Shown piece after piece: positions 1 through 11,592 of a DNA stretch of 64,000 nucleotides; the first letter of the stretch is position 1, and the number at the start of each line of letters is the position of its first letter. Source of the DNA: Streptomyces lienomycini. GTDB lineage: Bacteria > Actinomycetota > Actinomycetes > Streptomycetales > Streptomycetaceae. A program made the position numbers and the translations under genes. Location of the stretch: positions 4,402,001-4,466,000 of the forward strand of contig NZ_CP116257.1 in NCBI RefSeq assembly GCF_027947595.1. Direction: 5' to 3'. The notes below the pieces were generated by a model. The model worked only from the letters and a program-made list of their open reading frames with translations. It made no database searches and was not told the origin of the DNA.

Positions 1-882
1 CGCGACGTCGACCGGCTCCGCGAGCTGGGCTATCCCGTGCTGGCGGTCAAGGGCCCCGACGGCGGCTACCGGCTCGACGCCGGGACACGGCTGCCGCCGC
101 TGCTCTTCGACGACGAGCAGGCGGTCGCGCTCGCCGTCGCGCTGCGGACCGCCGCCGCAACCGGCGCCGGGATCGAGGACGGGGCGGCCCGCGCGCTGAC
201 CACCCTGCGCCAGGTCATGCCCGCGAGGCTGCGGCACCGGATCGACGCCCTCCACGTCACCCCCGTCGTCGCCTCCGTCGAGGGGCCCGGTTCCCCCGGG
301 CCGCAGGCGGACGCCGGCGTCCTCATGACGCTGAGCGCCGCCGCGCGGGCCCGCGAGGTACTGCGCTTCGACCACACCCCGGCCCATCCGGCGGACGCCG
401 TGCCGTCCCCGCGCCGGGTGGAACCGCACCATCTCGTCACCCGCGGCGGGCGCTGGTACCTGGTGGCCTGGGACCTGGACCGCGGGGACTGGCGTGTCTT
501 CCGCGCCGACCGGATCACCCCGCGCACCCCCACCGGCCCCCGCTTCACACCGAGGGAGCTGCCCGGCAAGGACGTGGCCGCGTTCGTGACCGGACGGTTC
601 CGCGGCTCCGGGGAGTCTCCCGACTGGCCCTGCCGCGGCCGGGCCGTACTCCGCTCGCCCGCCTCGGCGGTGTCCCCGCACGCCGCCGACGGGGTCGTCG
701 AGGAACTCGGCCCGGACCGCTGCCGGCTGACCATCGGATCCTGGTCGTGGGCCTCTCTCGCCGCCGCCCTCTGCCTCTTCGACACGGACGTCGAGGACGT
801 CGAACCGCCCCCGCTCAGGGAGGCGTTCGTGCGGTTGGCCGACCGCTGTGCCCGGGCCGCCGCCGGGCCCGCGGCCCCTTGA
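1..882 (+). CDS. WYL-domain (YafY-type) transcriptional regulator, 5' end missing
   Basis: The open frame enters from the left edge and ends with TGA at 880-882. The visible 293 residues begin just after the DNA-binding helices (the RDVDRLRELGYPV stretch is the end of the usual winged HTH), followed by the characteristic GPDGGYRL turn. The middle carries the WYL core: HHLVTRGGRWYLVAWDLDRGDWRVFRADRI, with the W-Y-L triad near residues 151-153. Proteins of this family are one-component regulators of about 320 residues that sense a ligand, often a nucleotide, through the WYL domain, so only a few dozen N-terminal residues are lost. The neighbour on the right is a convergent MFS exporter, so its target cannot be inferred from this window. 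Confidence 0.9.
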   Translation, partial: RDVDRLRELGYPVLAVKGPDGGYRLDAGTRLPPLLFDDEQAVALAVALRTAAATGAGIEDGAARALTTLRQVMPARLRHRIDALHVTPVVASVEGPGSPGPQADAGVLMTLSAAARAREVLRFDHTPAHPADAVPSPRRVEPHHLVTRGGRWYLVAWDLDRGDWRVFRADRITPRTPTGPRFTPRELPGKDVAAFVTGRFRGSGESPDWPCRGRAVLRSPASAVSPHAADGVVEELGPDRCRLTIGSWSWASLAAALCLFDTDVEDVEPPPLREAFVRLADRCARAAAGPAAP

Positions 883-952
883 CGAGGGCGCCGGGGCCCG
901 GGCGGGAGGCACGCCGGGCGAGGGGGCGGGGCGGGCCGGATCCGAACCGGCG

Positions 953-2197
953 TCACACCCGCTGGGTCTGCTCCACGCCGGCGGGACCGGTGGCCATGCC
1001 GACCGCCACGATCCGCGAGCGGCTGTGCAACCGCAGGGAGACGGCGACGAAGGCGATCGCGACCAGGGTCATCGCCGCGCCCGCCCAGGCGGTGGCGGCG
1101 TACCCGAGGTCCGCGTCGATCACCGTACCCCCGAGCCAGGGGCCGCCGGTGTTGCCCAGGTTGAAGGCGGCGGTCGTGGTCGCCCCGGCGAGGGTGGGGG
1201 CCGCGCCCGCGACGTTGAACATGCGCGCGTTCAGCGCGGGCGCCGTGTAGAACGCGGAGACGCCCAGCAGCAGCGACAGGGCGATCACCGCGGCGGGGCT
1301 GGAGGCGAACAGCGCGAGTGCGGCGAGCAGCACCGTGGAGGCGGTGACGCCGGACAGGAGCACACCGAACAGGTGCGCGTCGGCCACCCGGCCGCCGATG
1401 GTCGTGCCGATCAGCGCGCCGACACCGAAGAGCGCCAGCACGGTCGGCACCCAGCCGTCCGCCAGCCCGGCGACATCGGTGAGCAGGGGCGCGAGGTAGG
1501 AGAAGGCGCAGAACACACCGCCGGCGGCGAGCGCGGTCGCGACGATGGACAGCCAGACCTGGCGGTCCCGGTAGATCGCCAGCTCGCCCCGCAGCCGGGG
1601 CCGGCGCTCGGGCAGCGGGATGCGGGGGATCAGGGTCACCACACCGACGAGGGCGACGGCGGACGCGGCGCCCACCGCCCAGAACGCGGACCGCCAGCCC
1701 AGGTGCTCGCCGAGGAAGGCGCCCGCGGGGACGCCGAGGACGTTGGCGATGGACAGTCCGCCGATCATTACGGCCATGGCGCGGGCCCGTGCGGTCGTCG
1801 GCACCATGGCGATGGCCACGGCCGCGCCCACGGCCCAGAAGCCGGCACAGGCGAGGGCGCTCACGACCCGTGAGACGAACAGGACCTCGTAGCTCGTCGC
1901 GAGCGCACCGGCGATCTGGCCGAGGCCGAACACCGAGATCAGCGCGACCAGCGTGGTCTTGCGCGGCAGCCGCAGGGTGGCGACCGCGAGCAGCGGCGCA
2001 CCGACCACCATGCCGATCGCGAACGCCGATATCAGCAGCCCGGCTTGGGGGATGGACACGTCCATGTCGTCGGCGATGGGCGGCAGCAGCCCGGAGAGCA
2101 TGAACTCGCTGGTGCCGAGGGCGAAGACGGACAGGCCGAGGATGTAGACGGCGAGCGGCATGCGGCCGGCCGGGGACCGTGGGGAAGTTTCGGGCAT
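953..2197 (-). CDS. MFS transporter, DHA1 drug:H+ antiporter type
   Basis: A 414-residue inner-membrane protein with twelve hydrophobic segments. The first helix region (VYILGLSVFALGTSEFMLSGLLPPIADD) is the signature of the AraJ/Cmx-like DHA1 branch, which exports drugs or sugars by proton antiport. The charged loop after TM2 and the VSRVVSALACAGFWAVGAA antiporter-like segment also fit. I chose the ATG at 2197 (MPETSPRS), which leaves a short cytosolic N-terminus; an in-frame ATG at 2230 would only add a non-conserved tail. The gene converges on the WYL regulator and is divergent from nothing obvious, so the substrate is unknown. Chloramphenicol-type export is a family possibility, not something the sequence proves. 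Confidence 0.88.
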   Translation of the reverse strand: MPETSPRSPAGRMPLAVYILGLSVFALGTSEFMLSGLLPPIADDMDVSIPQAGLLISAFAIGMVVGAPLLAVATLRLPRKTTLVALISVFGLGQIAGALATSYEVLFVSRVVSALACAGFWAVGAAVAIAMVPTTARARAMAVMIGGLSIANVLGVPAGAFLGEHLGWRSAFWAVGAASAVALVGVVTLIPRIPLPERRPRLRGELAIYRDRQVWLSIVATALAAGGVFCAFSYLAPLLTDVAGLADGWVPTVLALFGVGALIGTTIGGRVADAHLFGVLLSGVTASTVLLAALALFASSPAAVIALSLLLGVSAFYTAPALNARMFNVAGAAPTLAGATTTAAFNLGNTGGPWLGGTVIDADLGYAATAWAGAAMTLVAIAFVAVSLRLHSRSRIVAVGMATGPAGVEQTQRV

Positions 2198-2260
2198 GAC
2201 AGGTGTCAACGGGGCCCCGCGTGCCGCCATTCCCGCACGGGGCCCCGTCTCACGATGCGG

Positions 2261-4564
2261 CTACGGCAGGCAGCGCGCTGCCGCCCGCTCCAGCCGGACG
2301 ACGATGCCCTTCGAGGTGGGCTGGTTACTGATGTCGGCCACGCTGTCCAGCGGCACCAGGACCTGGGTCTCCGGGTAGTACGCGGCGGCGGAACCGCGCG
2401 CGGTGGGGTACGGGACCACCTCGAAGCCCTCGGCACGCCGCTCGGCGTCGTCGTGCCAGACGGTGACCAGGTCGACTCGGTCTCCCCCGGCCAGGGCCAG
2501 GGCGCTCAGGTCCTCCGGGTTGACCATGACCACCCGGCGGCTGCCGTGGATGCCCCGGTAGCGGTCGTCGGGTGTGTAGGGGATGGTGTTCCACTGGTCG
2601 TGGGAGCGCAGGGTCTGCAGCAGCAGGTGCCCTTCGGGCAGGTCCGGTGTCCGCCAGGTGTTGCGGGTGAACACGGCCTTGCCGGTGGCGGTGCGGTAGA
2701 CGCCCTCGTTGACGGGGTTGGGCAGGCGGATGCCGCCCGGGCGTACCACGCGCCGGTTGAAGTCGTGCAGGCCCGGCACGATCCGGGCGATGCGCTCGCG
2801 GATCGCGCTGTAGTCGGCCTCGAACTCCTCCCAGGGCACGTTCCCCGGGCCCGCCGCAAGGGTGCGGCGGGCGAGCCGGCACAGGATGGCGACCTCGCTG
2901 AGCAGGAGGGGCGACGCCGGCTTGAGCCGTCCCCGGGAGGTGTGCACCTCGCTCATCGAGTTCTCCACCGTGACGAACTGCTCCCCGCCCGCCTGGTGGT
3001 CGCGTTCGGTGCGGCCGAGGGTGGGCAGGATCAGCGCGGTCCGGCCGCAGACGGTGTGGGACCCGTTGAGCTTGGTGGAGACGTGGGCGGTGAGACTGCA
3101 GCCGCGCATGGCCTCCTCGGTGACCGCGCTGTCGGGGGCGGCCCGCACGAAGTTGCCCGCGACTCCGAGGAAGACCTTGACGCGGCCCTCGCGCATCGCC
3201 TTGATCGAGTTCACGGAGTCCAGGCCGTGGGCGCGCGGCGGGTCGAAGCCGAACTCGTCGCGCAGGGCGTCCAGGAAGGAGTCCGGCATCTGCTCCCAGA
3301 TGCCCATCGTGCGGTCGCCCTGGACGTTGCTGTGGCCCCGCACCGGGCAGGCTCCGGCTCCCGCCCTGCCGAGGTTGCCGCGCAGCAGCAGGAAGTTGAC
3401 GATCTCCCGGATGGTGGGGACGCCGTGCTTGTGCTGGGTGATGCCCATCGCCCAGCAGACGATGACCCGTTCGCTGCGCAGGACGTCGCCGTGGACCTGC
3501 TCGATCTCCTCGCGGGTCAGCCCGGTGGCGGTGAGCACGTCGTCCCAGGAGACCTGCCGGGCGTGTTCGGCGAACTCCTCGAAGCCGCTGGTGCTGTCGC
3601 GGATGAACTCCTGGTCCAGTACACCGGGCCGGGCGTCCTCGGCTTCCAGCAGCAGCCGGTTCAGGGCCTGGAACAGGGCCAGGTCGCCGCCGGGCCGGAT
3701 GTGCAGGAACCGGTCGGCGATCCGGACGCCGCGGCCGATCACCCCGCGTGGCTTCTGCGGGTTCCTGAACCGCAGCAGCCCCGCCTCGGGCAGCGGGTTG
3801 ACCGCGACGATGCGGGCGCCGTTGACCTTGGCCTGCTCCAGCGCGGACAGCTGCCGGGGGTGGTTGGAGCCGGGGTTCTGACCCACCAGGAAGATCAGGT
3901 CGGCGTGGTGCAGGTCCTGGAGACTGACCGTGCCCTTGCCGGTGCCGAGGGTCTCGTGCAGGGCGAAGCCGCTCGACTCGTGGCACATGTTGCTGCAGTC
4001 GGGCAGGTTGTTGGTGCCGAAGGCCCGTGCGAAGAGCTGCAGGACGAAGGCGGCTTCGTTGCTGACCCGGCCCGAGGTGTAGAACACCGCCTCGTCGGGG
4101 GTGTCCAGCGCCTTCAGTTCACCGGCGAGCAGGTCGAAGGCGTCGCGCCAGCTGATGGGCTCGTAGTGGTCGGAGCCGGGCCGCTTGACCATCGGCTCGG
4201 TGAGGCGCCCCTGCTGGTTCAGCCACATGTCGGAGCGGCCGGCCAGCTCGGACACCGGGTGCTCGCGGAAGAAGTCGGCGGTGATCCGCCGCGTCGTCGC
4301 CTCGTCGTTGATGTGCTTGGCACCGTTCTCGCAGTACTCGTTGCGGTGCCGGTGACCGGGCGCGGGGTCCGCCCACGCGCAGCCGGGGCAGTCGATGCCG
4401 TCCACCTGGTTCATGGTCAGCAGGTCCACCGCGGTCTTCTTCGGGGACGTCTGCTCCAGGGAGTACTCCAGTGCGTGGACCACCGCGGGGACGCCCGCGG
4501 CCCAGGTCTCGGGCGGGGTGACGGTCAGGTCGTCCCGGGGTTCTTTCCCGGGCGGCTTCTTCAT
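2261..4564 (-). CDS. FdhF/YdeP-family molybdopterin oxidoreductase
   Basis: 767 residues. The N-terminal block IDCPGCAW...NEYCENGAKH is diagnostic of the FdhF/YdeP branch of the DMSO-reductase superfamily, which has the short Cys-rich site near residue 60 rather than a full ferredoxin-like set. Downstream are the molybdopterin-binding segments (FYTSGRVSNEAAFVLQLFARAFGTNN, LVGQNPGSNHPRQL, CPVRGHSNVQGDRTMG) and a C-terminal molydopterin dinucleotide-binding domain with NPEDLSALALAGGDRVDL. E. coli YdeP is linked to acid resistance; the reaction is not established, so formate dehydrogenase naming should be treated with caution. The ATG at 4564 is preceded by GAGAGGCGA and gives the usual family length. 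No electron-transfer partner subunit or fdhD homologue is adjacent in the window. Confidence 0.88.
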   Translation of the reverse strand: MKKPPGKEPRDDLTVTPPETWAAGVPAVVHALEYSLEQTSPKKTAVDLLTMNQVDGIDCPGCAWADPAPGHRHRNEYCENGAKHINDEATTRRITADFFREHPVSELAGRSDMWLNQQGRLTEPMVKRPGSDHYEPISWRDAFDLLAGELKALDTPDEAVFYTSGRVSNEAAFVLQLFARAFGTNNLPDCSNMCHESSGFALHETLGTGKGTVSLQDLHHADLIFLVGQNPGSNHPRQLSALEQAKVNGARIVAVNPLPEAGLLRFRNPQKPRGVIGRGVRIADRFLHIRPGGDLALFQALNRLLLEAEDARPGVLDQEFIRDSTSGFEEFAEHARQVSWDDVLTATGLTREEIEQVHGDVLRSERVIVCWAMGITQHKHGVPTIREIVNFLLLRGNLGRAGAGACPVRGHSNVQGDRTMGIWEQMPDSFLDALRDEFGFDPPRAHGLDSVNSIKAMREGRVKVFLGVAGNFVRAAPDSAVTEEAMRGCSLTAHVSTKLNGSHTVCGRTALILPTLGRTERDHQAGGEQFVTVENSMSEVHTSRGRLKPASPLLLSEVAILCRLARRTLAAGPGNVPWEEFEADYSAIRERIARIVPGLHDFNRRVVRPGGIRLPNPVNEGVYRTATGKAVFTRNTWRTPDLPEGHLLLQTLRSHDQWNTIPYTPDDRYRGIHGSRRVVMVNPEDLSALALAGGDRVDLVTVWHDDAERRAEGFEVVPYPTARGSAAAYYPETQVLVPLDSVADISNQPTSKGIVVRLERAAARCLP

Positions 4565-4604
4565 CGGTGGGTCGCCTCTCGTTCGCTGTGACGTCGCACG
4601 CGGG

Positions 4605-5119
4605 TCAGCCCACGGGCCAGGCCGGCACCCGGCTCCGCGGCGGCTCCGGTTCCGTCGGCCGTACCTGCCCGCGCCGGATGGTCCCCCGCCAGGCTCCGTT
4701 CGCCTCGCCGTGGCCTTCGACATACGTCTTGAAGTTCGCCAGTTCACGCCGTACCAGGCGGCCGGTCGTCCCGGGGGCCGCGGTGAGTACGCCGTTCAGT
4801 CCGCGCGGTCCGGCCGAGATCCGCACGGTCACGGCCGTGCCGCCCGCTTCGGTGGGCCGGAACATCACCTCGCCCCGGTGGCCGTGGCGCTGTCCGAGGG
4901 TGCGCCAGGTCAGGTGCGAGTCGGGCACCTGGTCCACGATCTCCGTCGCGAACTCCCGGCACACCGGGCCCAGGCCGACGGTCCACAGCGTCAGGGCGGG
5001 CCTGATCTGCTCGACCCGTTTCACGCTGGTCATGAACCGCGGGAAGCTCTCGAACTGGGTCCACTGGTCGTACGCGGTGCGGACCGGGACGGCGATCTCG
5101 ATCGTCTCCTCGACGGTGT

Positions 5120-5123
<4 letters not shown>
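4605..5123 (-). CDS. SRPBCC family protein (polyketide cyclase/dehydrase-like)
   Basis: 172 residues starting [31 protein letters not shown], the standard opening of the START-like helix-grip fold (SRPBCC). Such proteins bind hydrophobic ligands in a deep cavity; no enzyme residues can be assigned here. Its ATG (5121-5123) overlaps the TGA of the upstream Clp ATPase gene as ATGA, so translation of the two is coupled and they are probably co-regulated. The C-terminal 30 residues are basic and Pro-rich with no recognised domain. Coupling to an AAA+ unfoldase is the main contextual clue: it may be a stress-associated partner, which is inference. Confidence 0.85.
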
Positions 5124-7630
<2,507 letters not shown>

Positions 7631-7753
7631 GACGGCTCCAAGGGCGGTGGCGAGTCGATTCCACGGAATCCCCATGTCGGCGACTCCGCAAGCGGAGCCG
7701 CCGCCGCTCGGGCGGCGGGCCCGTTGTCAGTGGTGGGCGGCATGATGCCGTCC

Positions 7754-9841
7754 ATGACTACTCCCGCAGCAGTGATCGTCGACGCCACCGCCTACGCCCA
7801 GGCGGTCGAGGACGCCGCCCGTGCCGCCGCCGCGTACTACGCGGGCGGCTCCTCCCCGCTGGACGACGACGCCTACGACCGGCTGGCGAGAGGGATAGCC
7901 GCGTGGGAGGCCGAGCACCCGGGCGAGGTGCTGCCCGACTCCCCCACCGGCAAGGTCGCCGGCGGCGCGGCCGACGGGGACGTGCCGCACACGGTGCCCA
8001 TGCTCAGCCTGGACAACGTGTTCTCGCCGGAGGAGTTCACCGCCTGGACGGCGTCCCTGGCGCGGCGCGTCGACCGCGAGGTCACCCGGTTCAGTGTGGG
8101 CCCCAAGCTGGACGGCCTCGCGGTCGCCGCCCGCTACCGGGAGGGCCGCCTCACCCGGCTGATCACCCGGGGCGACGGCACGGCCGGTGAGGACGTCTCG
8201 CACGCCATCGGCACCCTTCAGGGGCTGCCCGAGGTGCTGGCCGAGCCGGTCACCGTCGAGGTGCGCGGCGAGATCCTGATGACCACGGCCCAGTTCGAGC
8301 ACGCCAACGAGGTGCGCATGACCCACGGCGGGCAGCCCTTCGCCAACCCGCGCAACGCGGCCGCGGGCACCCTGCGGGCACGGGAGCGCGCCTACACGGT
8401 GCCGATGACGTTCTTCGGTTACGGACTGCTGGCCCTGCCCGCCACCGACGCCGCGCTCGCCGCCCGGCTCGACGGCCTCCCGTACAGCGAACTGATGTCC
8501 ACGGCGGCCGGGCTCGGCGTGCACACGAGTGCCGGCACCGCCGTCCCGGACGTGGTCGTCGAGTCGCCGGAGCGGGTCGTGGCCCGGGTCCGGGAGATCG
8601 CCGCGCTCCGTGCCGAGCTGCCGTTCGGCATCGACGGGGTGGTCGTCAAGGCCGACCTCGCCGACGACCGGCGGGCCGCCGGGTCGGGCTCCCGGGCACC
8701 GCGGTGGGCGATCGCCTACAAGCTCCCGGCCGTCGAGAAGATCACCCGGCTCCTGGAGGTGGAGTGGAACGTCGGCCGTACCGGCATCATCGCCCCGCGC
8801 GGTGTCCTGGAACCGGTGGTCATCGAGGGCTCCACGATCACCTACGCCACGCTGCACAATCCGGCCGACATCACTCGTCGCGGCCTGCGTCTGGGCGACC
8901 ACGTCATGGTGCACCGCGCCGGGGACGTCATCCCCCGCGTGGAGGCTCCGGTCGCGCACCTGCGGACGGGCGAGGAGGAGCCCATCGTGTTCCCCGAGGC
9001 GTGTCCGCGCTGCGGGTCGGGGATCGACACGAGCGAGGAGCGGTGGCGGTGCGCGCAGGGCCGCAACTGCCACCTGGTGGCCTCCCTCGCCTACGCCGCG
9101 GGCCGCGACCAGCTCGACATCGAGGGCCTGGGCACCACCCGCGTCGTCCAGCTCGTCGAGGCGGGCCTCGTCGCCGACCTGGCCGACCTGTTCACGCTCC
9201 GGCGGGAGCGGTTGCTCGCCCTGGAGCGGATGGGTGAGACCAGCACCGACAACCTGCTCGCCGCGCTCGCCGCGGCCAGGGAGCAGCCCCTGTCGCGCGT
9301 GCTGTGCGCGCTCGGTGTCCGGGGCACCGGCCGCTCCATGTCCCGGCGCATCGCCCGGTACTTCGCCACGATGGACCACATCCGTGCCGCCGACGCCGAG
9401 GCGATGCAGCGGGTCGACGGCATCGGGGTGGAGAAGGCGCCCTCCATCGTCTCGGAGATCGCCGAACTGGCGCCGCTCATCGACAAGCTCACCGCCGCCG
9501 GCGTCAACATGACCGAGCCCGGCGCGACCCCTCCGCCGGCCGTCGACGCGGACGCGGACGGCGACAGCGGGGCCGAGCCGGCACCGGGCGGCCCGCTGGC
9601 GGGCATGAAGGTGGTCGTCACCGGAGCGATGACCGGAAGCCTGGAGCGGCTCAGCCGGGGTGAGATGAACGAACTCGTCGAGCGGGCCGGCGGACGCTCC
9701 TCCTCCAGCGTCTCCAAGAACACGTCACTCGTCGTCGCGGGCGAGGGAGCGGGCTCCAAGCGCGCCAAGGCGGAACAGCTCGGCGTCCGCCTGGCGACCC
9801 CCGAGGAGTTCGCCGCACTGGTCGCCGACCTGCTGGGCTGA
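7754..9841 (+). CDS. ligA: NAD-dependent DNA ligase LigA, divergent copy
   Basis: 695 residues with the complete LigA order: domain Ia, nucleotidyltransferase with the KLDG motif (Lys118), OB fold ([13 protein letters not shown] segment near 360), a four-Cys zinc finger (CPRCGS...RCAQGRNCH), helix-hairpin-helix repeats and a C-terminal BRCT ([19 protein letters not shown]). It seals nicks using NAD+. It departs from typical LigA in two places: the residue two before the catalytic Lys is Gly (VGPKLDG) where Glu is usual, and domain Ia reads AAAAYYAGG where a His-containing motif is usual. This suggests an accessory rather than the housekeeping ligase. Alternative in-frame ATG codons lie at 7742 and 7745; GGTGGGCGG precedes 7742, so the protein could be four residues longer. 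Confidence 0.9.
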   Translation: MTTPAAVIVDATAYAQAVEDAARAAAAYYAGGSSPLDDDAYDRLARGIAAWEAEHPGEVLPDSPTGKVAGGAADGDVPHTVPMLSLDNVFSPEEFTAWTASLARRVDREVTRFSVGPKLDGLAVAARYREGRLTRLITRGDGTAGEDVSHAIGTLQGLPEVLAEPVTVEVRGEILMTTAQFEHANEVRMTHGGQPFANPRNAAAGTLRARERAYTVPMTFFGYGLLALPATDAALAARLDGLPYSELMSTAAGLGVHTSAGTAVPDVVVESPERVVARVREIAALRAELPFGIDGVVVKADLADDRRAAGSGSRAPRWAIAYKLPAVEKITRLLEVEWNVGRTGIIAPRGVLEPVVIEGSTITYATLHNPADITRRGLRLGDHVMVHRAGDVIPRVEAPVAHLRTGEEEPIVFPEACPRCGSGIDTSEERWRCAQGRNCHLVASLAYAAGRDQLDIEGLGTTRVVQLVEAGLVADLADLFTLRRERLLALERMGETSTDNLLAALAAAREQPLSRVLCALGVRGTGRSMSRRIARYFATMDHIRAADAEAMQRVDGIGVEKAPSIVSEIAELAPLIDKLTAAGVNMTEPGATPPPAVDADADGDSGAEPAPGGPLAGMKVVVTGAMTGSLERLSRGEMNELVERAGGRSSSSVSKNTSLVVAGEGAGSKRAKAEQLGVRLATPEEFAALVADLLG

Positions 9842-9863
9842 GGCTCCTCGCGCGGGCCCCTCA

Positions 9864-10213
9864 CCCGTGCCGGCGCTGCGGGGCCACCGCTTCGAGGTCG
9901 GCGATCGTCCCCGACATGATGGTCCGCACGTGCTCGGTGACGAGCTGCGCCGGCCAGTCCCACCAGGCCACCGCGAGCAGCCGGGCGACGTCCTCGTCGC
10001 TGTGGCGGCCGAGCCGGCACCGACGATCACGCCGTGGCCGACGACCGTGTCGCCCTTGTTCGGCAGGCCGCCGAGCAGGTCGAAGTGCTCGGCCCAGGAG
10101 CCGCCCATGGTGGGGAAGGGGAAGGCCGAGGGGCCGTCCAAAGACCGTGGCGTCGTCGGGGTTGTCGTAGTCGGTGTACTCCCCCGCACCGTCGGGTCTG
10201 CGGGCACGGGCAT
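9864..10213 (-). pseudogene. Decayed Vat/CatB-type xenobiotic O-acetyltransferase
   Basis: Three pieces of a streptogramin/virginiamycin-type acetyltransferase lie in order but in two reading frames. Piece one (about 10145-10200) reads DGAGEYTDYDNPDDATVF, the usual N-terminal segment. Piece two, in another frame (about 10035-10145), reads DGPSAFPFPTMGGSWAEHF then LLGGLPNKGDTVVGHG. Piece three (about 9864-9990) reads DEDVARLLAVAWWDWPAQL, the C-terminal helix region. Intact family members have about 210 residues; here the stretches that would form the left-handed beta-helix between these blocks are missing at both junctions, including the catalytic His region. The gene cannot make a working enzyme. 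It converges on ligA. Confidence 0.75.
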
Positions 10214-10424
10214 GACGCGGGTTCCTCACGGTCGCTCGGTACGTGTCGGTTCCATGATCGCCGCTGGGCACCCCGTGGGGCACCCGCGCGCCGACAGGGG
10301 TGTTGACGACACCCCCGTGGCGGGGGCGGGCCCCAGTGATCTCCCGCAGCGGTCCTGACAGGGTCGTCGGTGAACGGACCGCCCGCCCGCCGGAGTCGGG
10401 CGGCCACGAACAGGGGGAGGACCC

Positions 10425-11537
10425 ATGCACCGCCGCAACCGCCTCACCGCCGCAGTCCTGCTCGCCGCCGCGCTCACCGGGGCGTTCGCGCCCGCGGCGG
10501 CGGCCCACCCGGCCCGTCCCGACCGCGTCCAGCGCCAGTTGGACCTGCTCACCACACACGACGGCGTACCGGGCGCGCTCGCGTACGACGGCAGGACGAC
10601 GCGTACCTCTGGCGTCGCGGACCTGGACTCGGGCCGGCCGATGGTCGACGAGCGGGGCCGGTTCCGACTGGCCAGCGACACCAAGGCGTTCACCGCGACG
10701 GCGGTGATGCGGCTGGTCGCGGACGGCAGGCTCGGGCTCGGCGACCGCGCGGGCTCCTACGTGCCCCAGCTGGCCGACAGCACCATCACCGTACGGCAGT
10801 TGCTGAAGCAGACCAGCGGGCTGCCGGAGTACTCGGCGCTGGTGGACTGGAACGGCGGCCCGGGTTCGTCCGAGGACTACCTGGCCCTCGCGCTCGGCCA
10901 GGACCCCGTGTTCGAGCCCGGCACCGGCTGGGGCTACTCCAACACGAACTACCTGGTCCTCGGCATGGTGATCGACGAGGTGTCGGGGGTCGGCTTCCGC
11001 ACGTACGTGGAGCGCACGATCCTGCGCCCGCTGCACCTGGACGACACCTACTGGCCCGCGTCCGGCGAGCTGGCCCTGCGCGGCCCGCACGCCCGCAACT
11101 ACGGGATCCACCCGGCGGATCCGGCGGCCGGGACGGTGGACGTGACCGAGATGCCCGGGTACGAGTTCGGCGCGTCCGGCGGGCTCGTCTCCACCCCCGC
11201 GGACCTCAACGCGTTCTGGGACGGCCTGTTCGGCGGCCGCCTCCTGCCCGGCTGGGCGGTGCGCCTGATGACGCGGGACACCACCGACGTCGGGGGCCGC
11301 GACGTCTACCCGGCGGGCAGCCGCTACGGCTACGGCGTCGCCTCGGTCCCGCTCAGCTGCGGCGGCGTCTACTGGGGCCACGGCGGCGATCTGCCCGGCG
11401 GTTCGGTGGGCGGCGGCCGGGCCACGGGCGGCCGGGGCACCGTGACCGTCTACACCACGACGTGGGCGGCCGAGGGCGACAGCCTGCGTCATCTGCAGGG
11501 CGCGGTGGACGCGGCCCTGTGCGCCACGAGGCGCTGA
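10425..11537 (+). CDS. Secreted serine hydrolase, beta-lactamase class C / DD-peptidase fold
   Basis: 370 residues with a clear Sec signal peptide (MHRRNRLTAAVLLAAALTGAF, cleaved after an AAA-type site near 28). The penicillin-binding fold motifs are present: SxxK as SDTK near residue 85, YxN as YSN near 178, and a C-terminal HGG (GHGGDLPGG) replacing KTG. The nucleophile Ser and general-base Lys/Tyr are intact, so it is probably active as an esterase, DD-carboxypeptidase or beta-lactamase-like hydrolase; the substrate cannot be told. The start has a strong AGGGGGAGG site six bases upstream. It stands alone with about 200 bases of upstream leader after the decayed acetyltransferase. Confidence 0.88.
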   Translation: MHRRNRLTAAVLLAAALTGAFAPAAAAHPARPDRVQRQLDLLTTHDGVPGALAYDGRTTRTSGVADLDSGRPMVDERGRFRLASDTKAFTATAVMRLVADGRLGLGDRAGSYVPQLADSTITVRQLLKQTSGLPEYSALVDWNGGPGSSEDYLALALGQDPVFEPGTGWGYSNTNYLVLGMVIDEVSGVGFRTYVERTILRPLHLDDTYWPASGELALRGPHARNYGIHPADPAAGTVDVTEMPGYEFGASGGLVSTPADLNAFWDGLFGGRLLPGWAVRLMTRDTTDVGGRDVYPAGSRYGYGVASVPLSCGGVYWGHGGDLPGGSVGGGRATGGRGTVTVYTTTWAAEGDSLRHLQGAVDAALCATRR

Positions 11538-11556
11538 CGGCCGCACCGCGAGGAGT

Positions 11557-11568
11557 GTACGTTCGTAC
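11557..11568. promoter_or_regulatory. Palindromic operator 1 (GTACGTTCGTAC) with leaderless promoter
   Basis: A perfect 5-2-5 inverted repeat inside a 20-base block (11551-11570) that recurs unchanged at 12839-12858. A -10-like TAGGCT at 11580-11585 ends seven bases before the MFS start at 11593, so transcription probably starts at or next to the ATG and the palindrome covers the -35 region, as expected for a repressor site. Confidence 0.65.
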
Positions 11569-11592
11569 GCCCCGGCCTGTAGGCTCCCGCGC

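Noticed and set aside
2045..4591. Long plus-strand open frame antisense to the molybdopterin oxidoreductase
   Set aside because: Third-position GC and protein similarity fit only the minus strand; long antisense frames are expected in GC-rich DNA.
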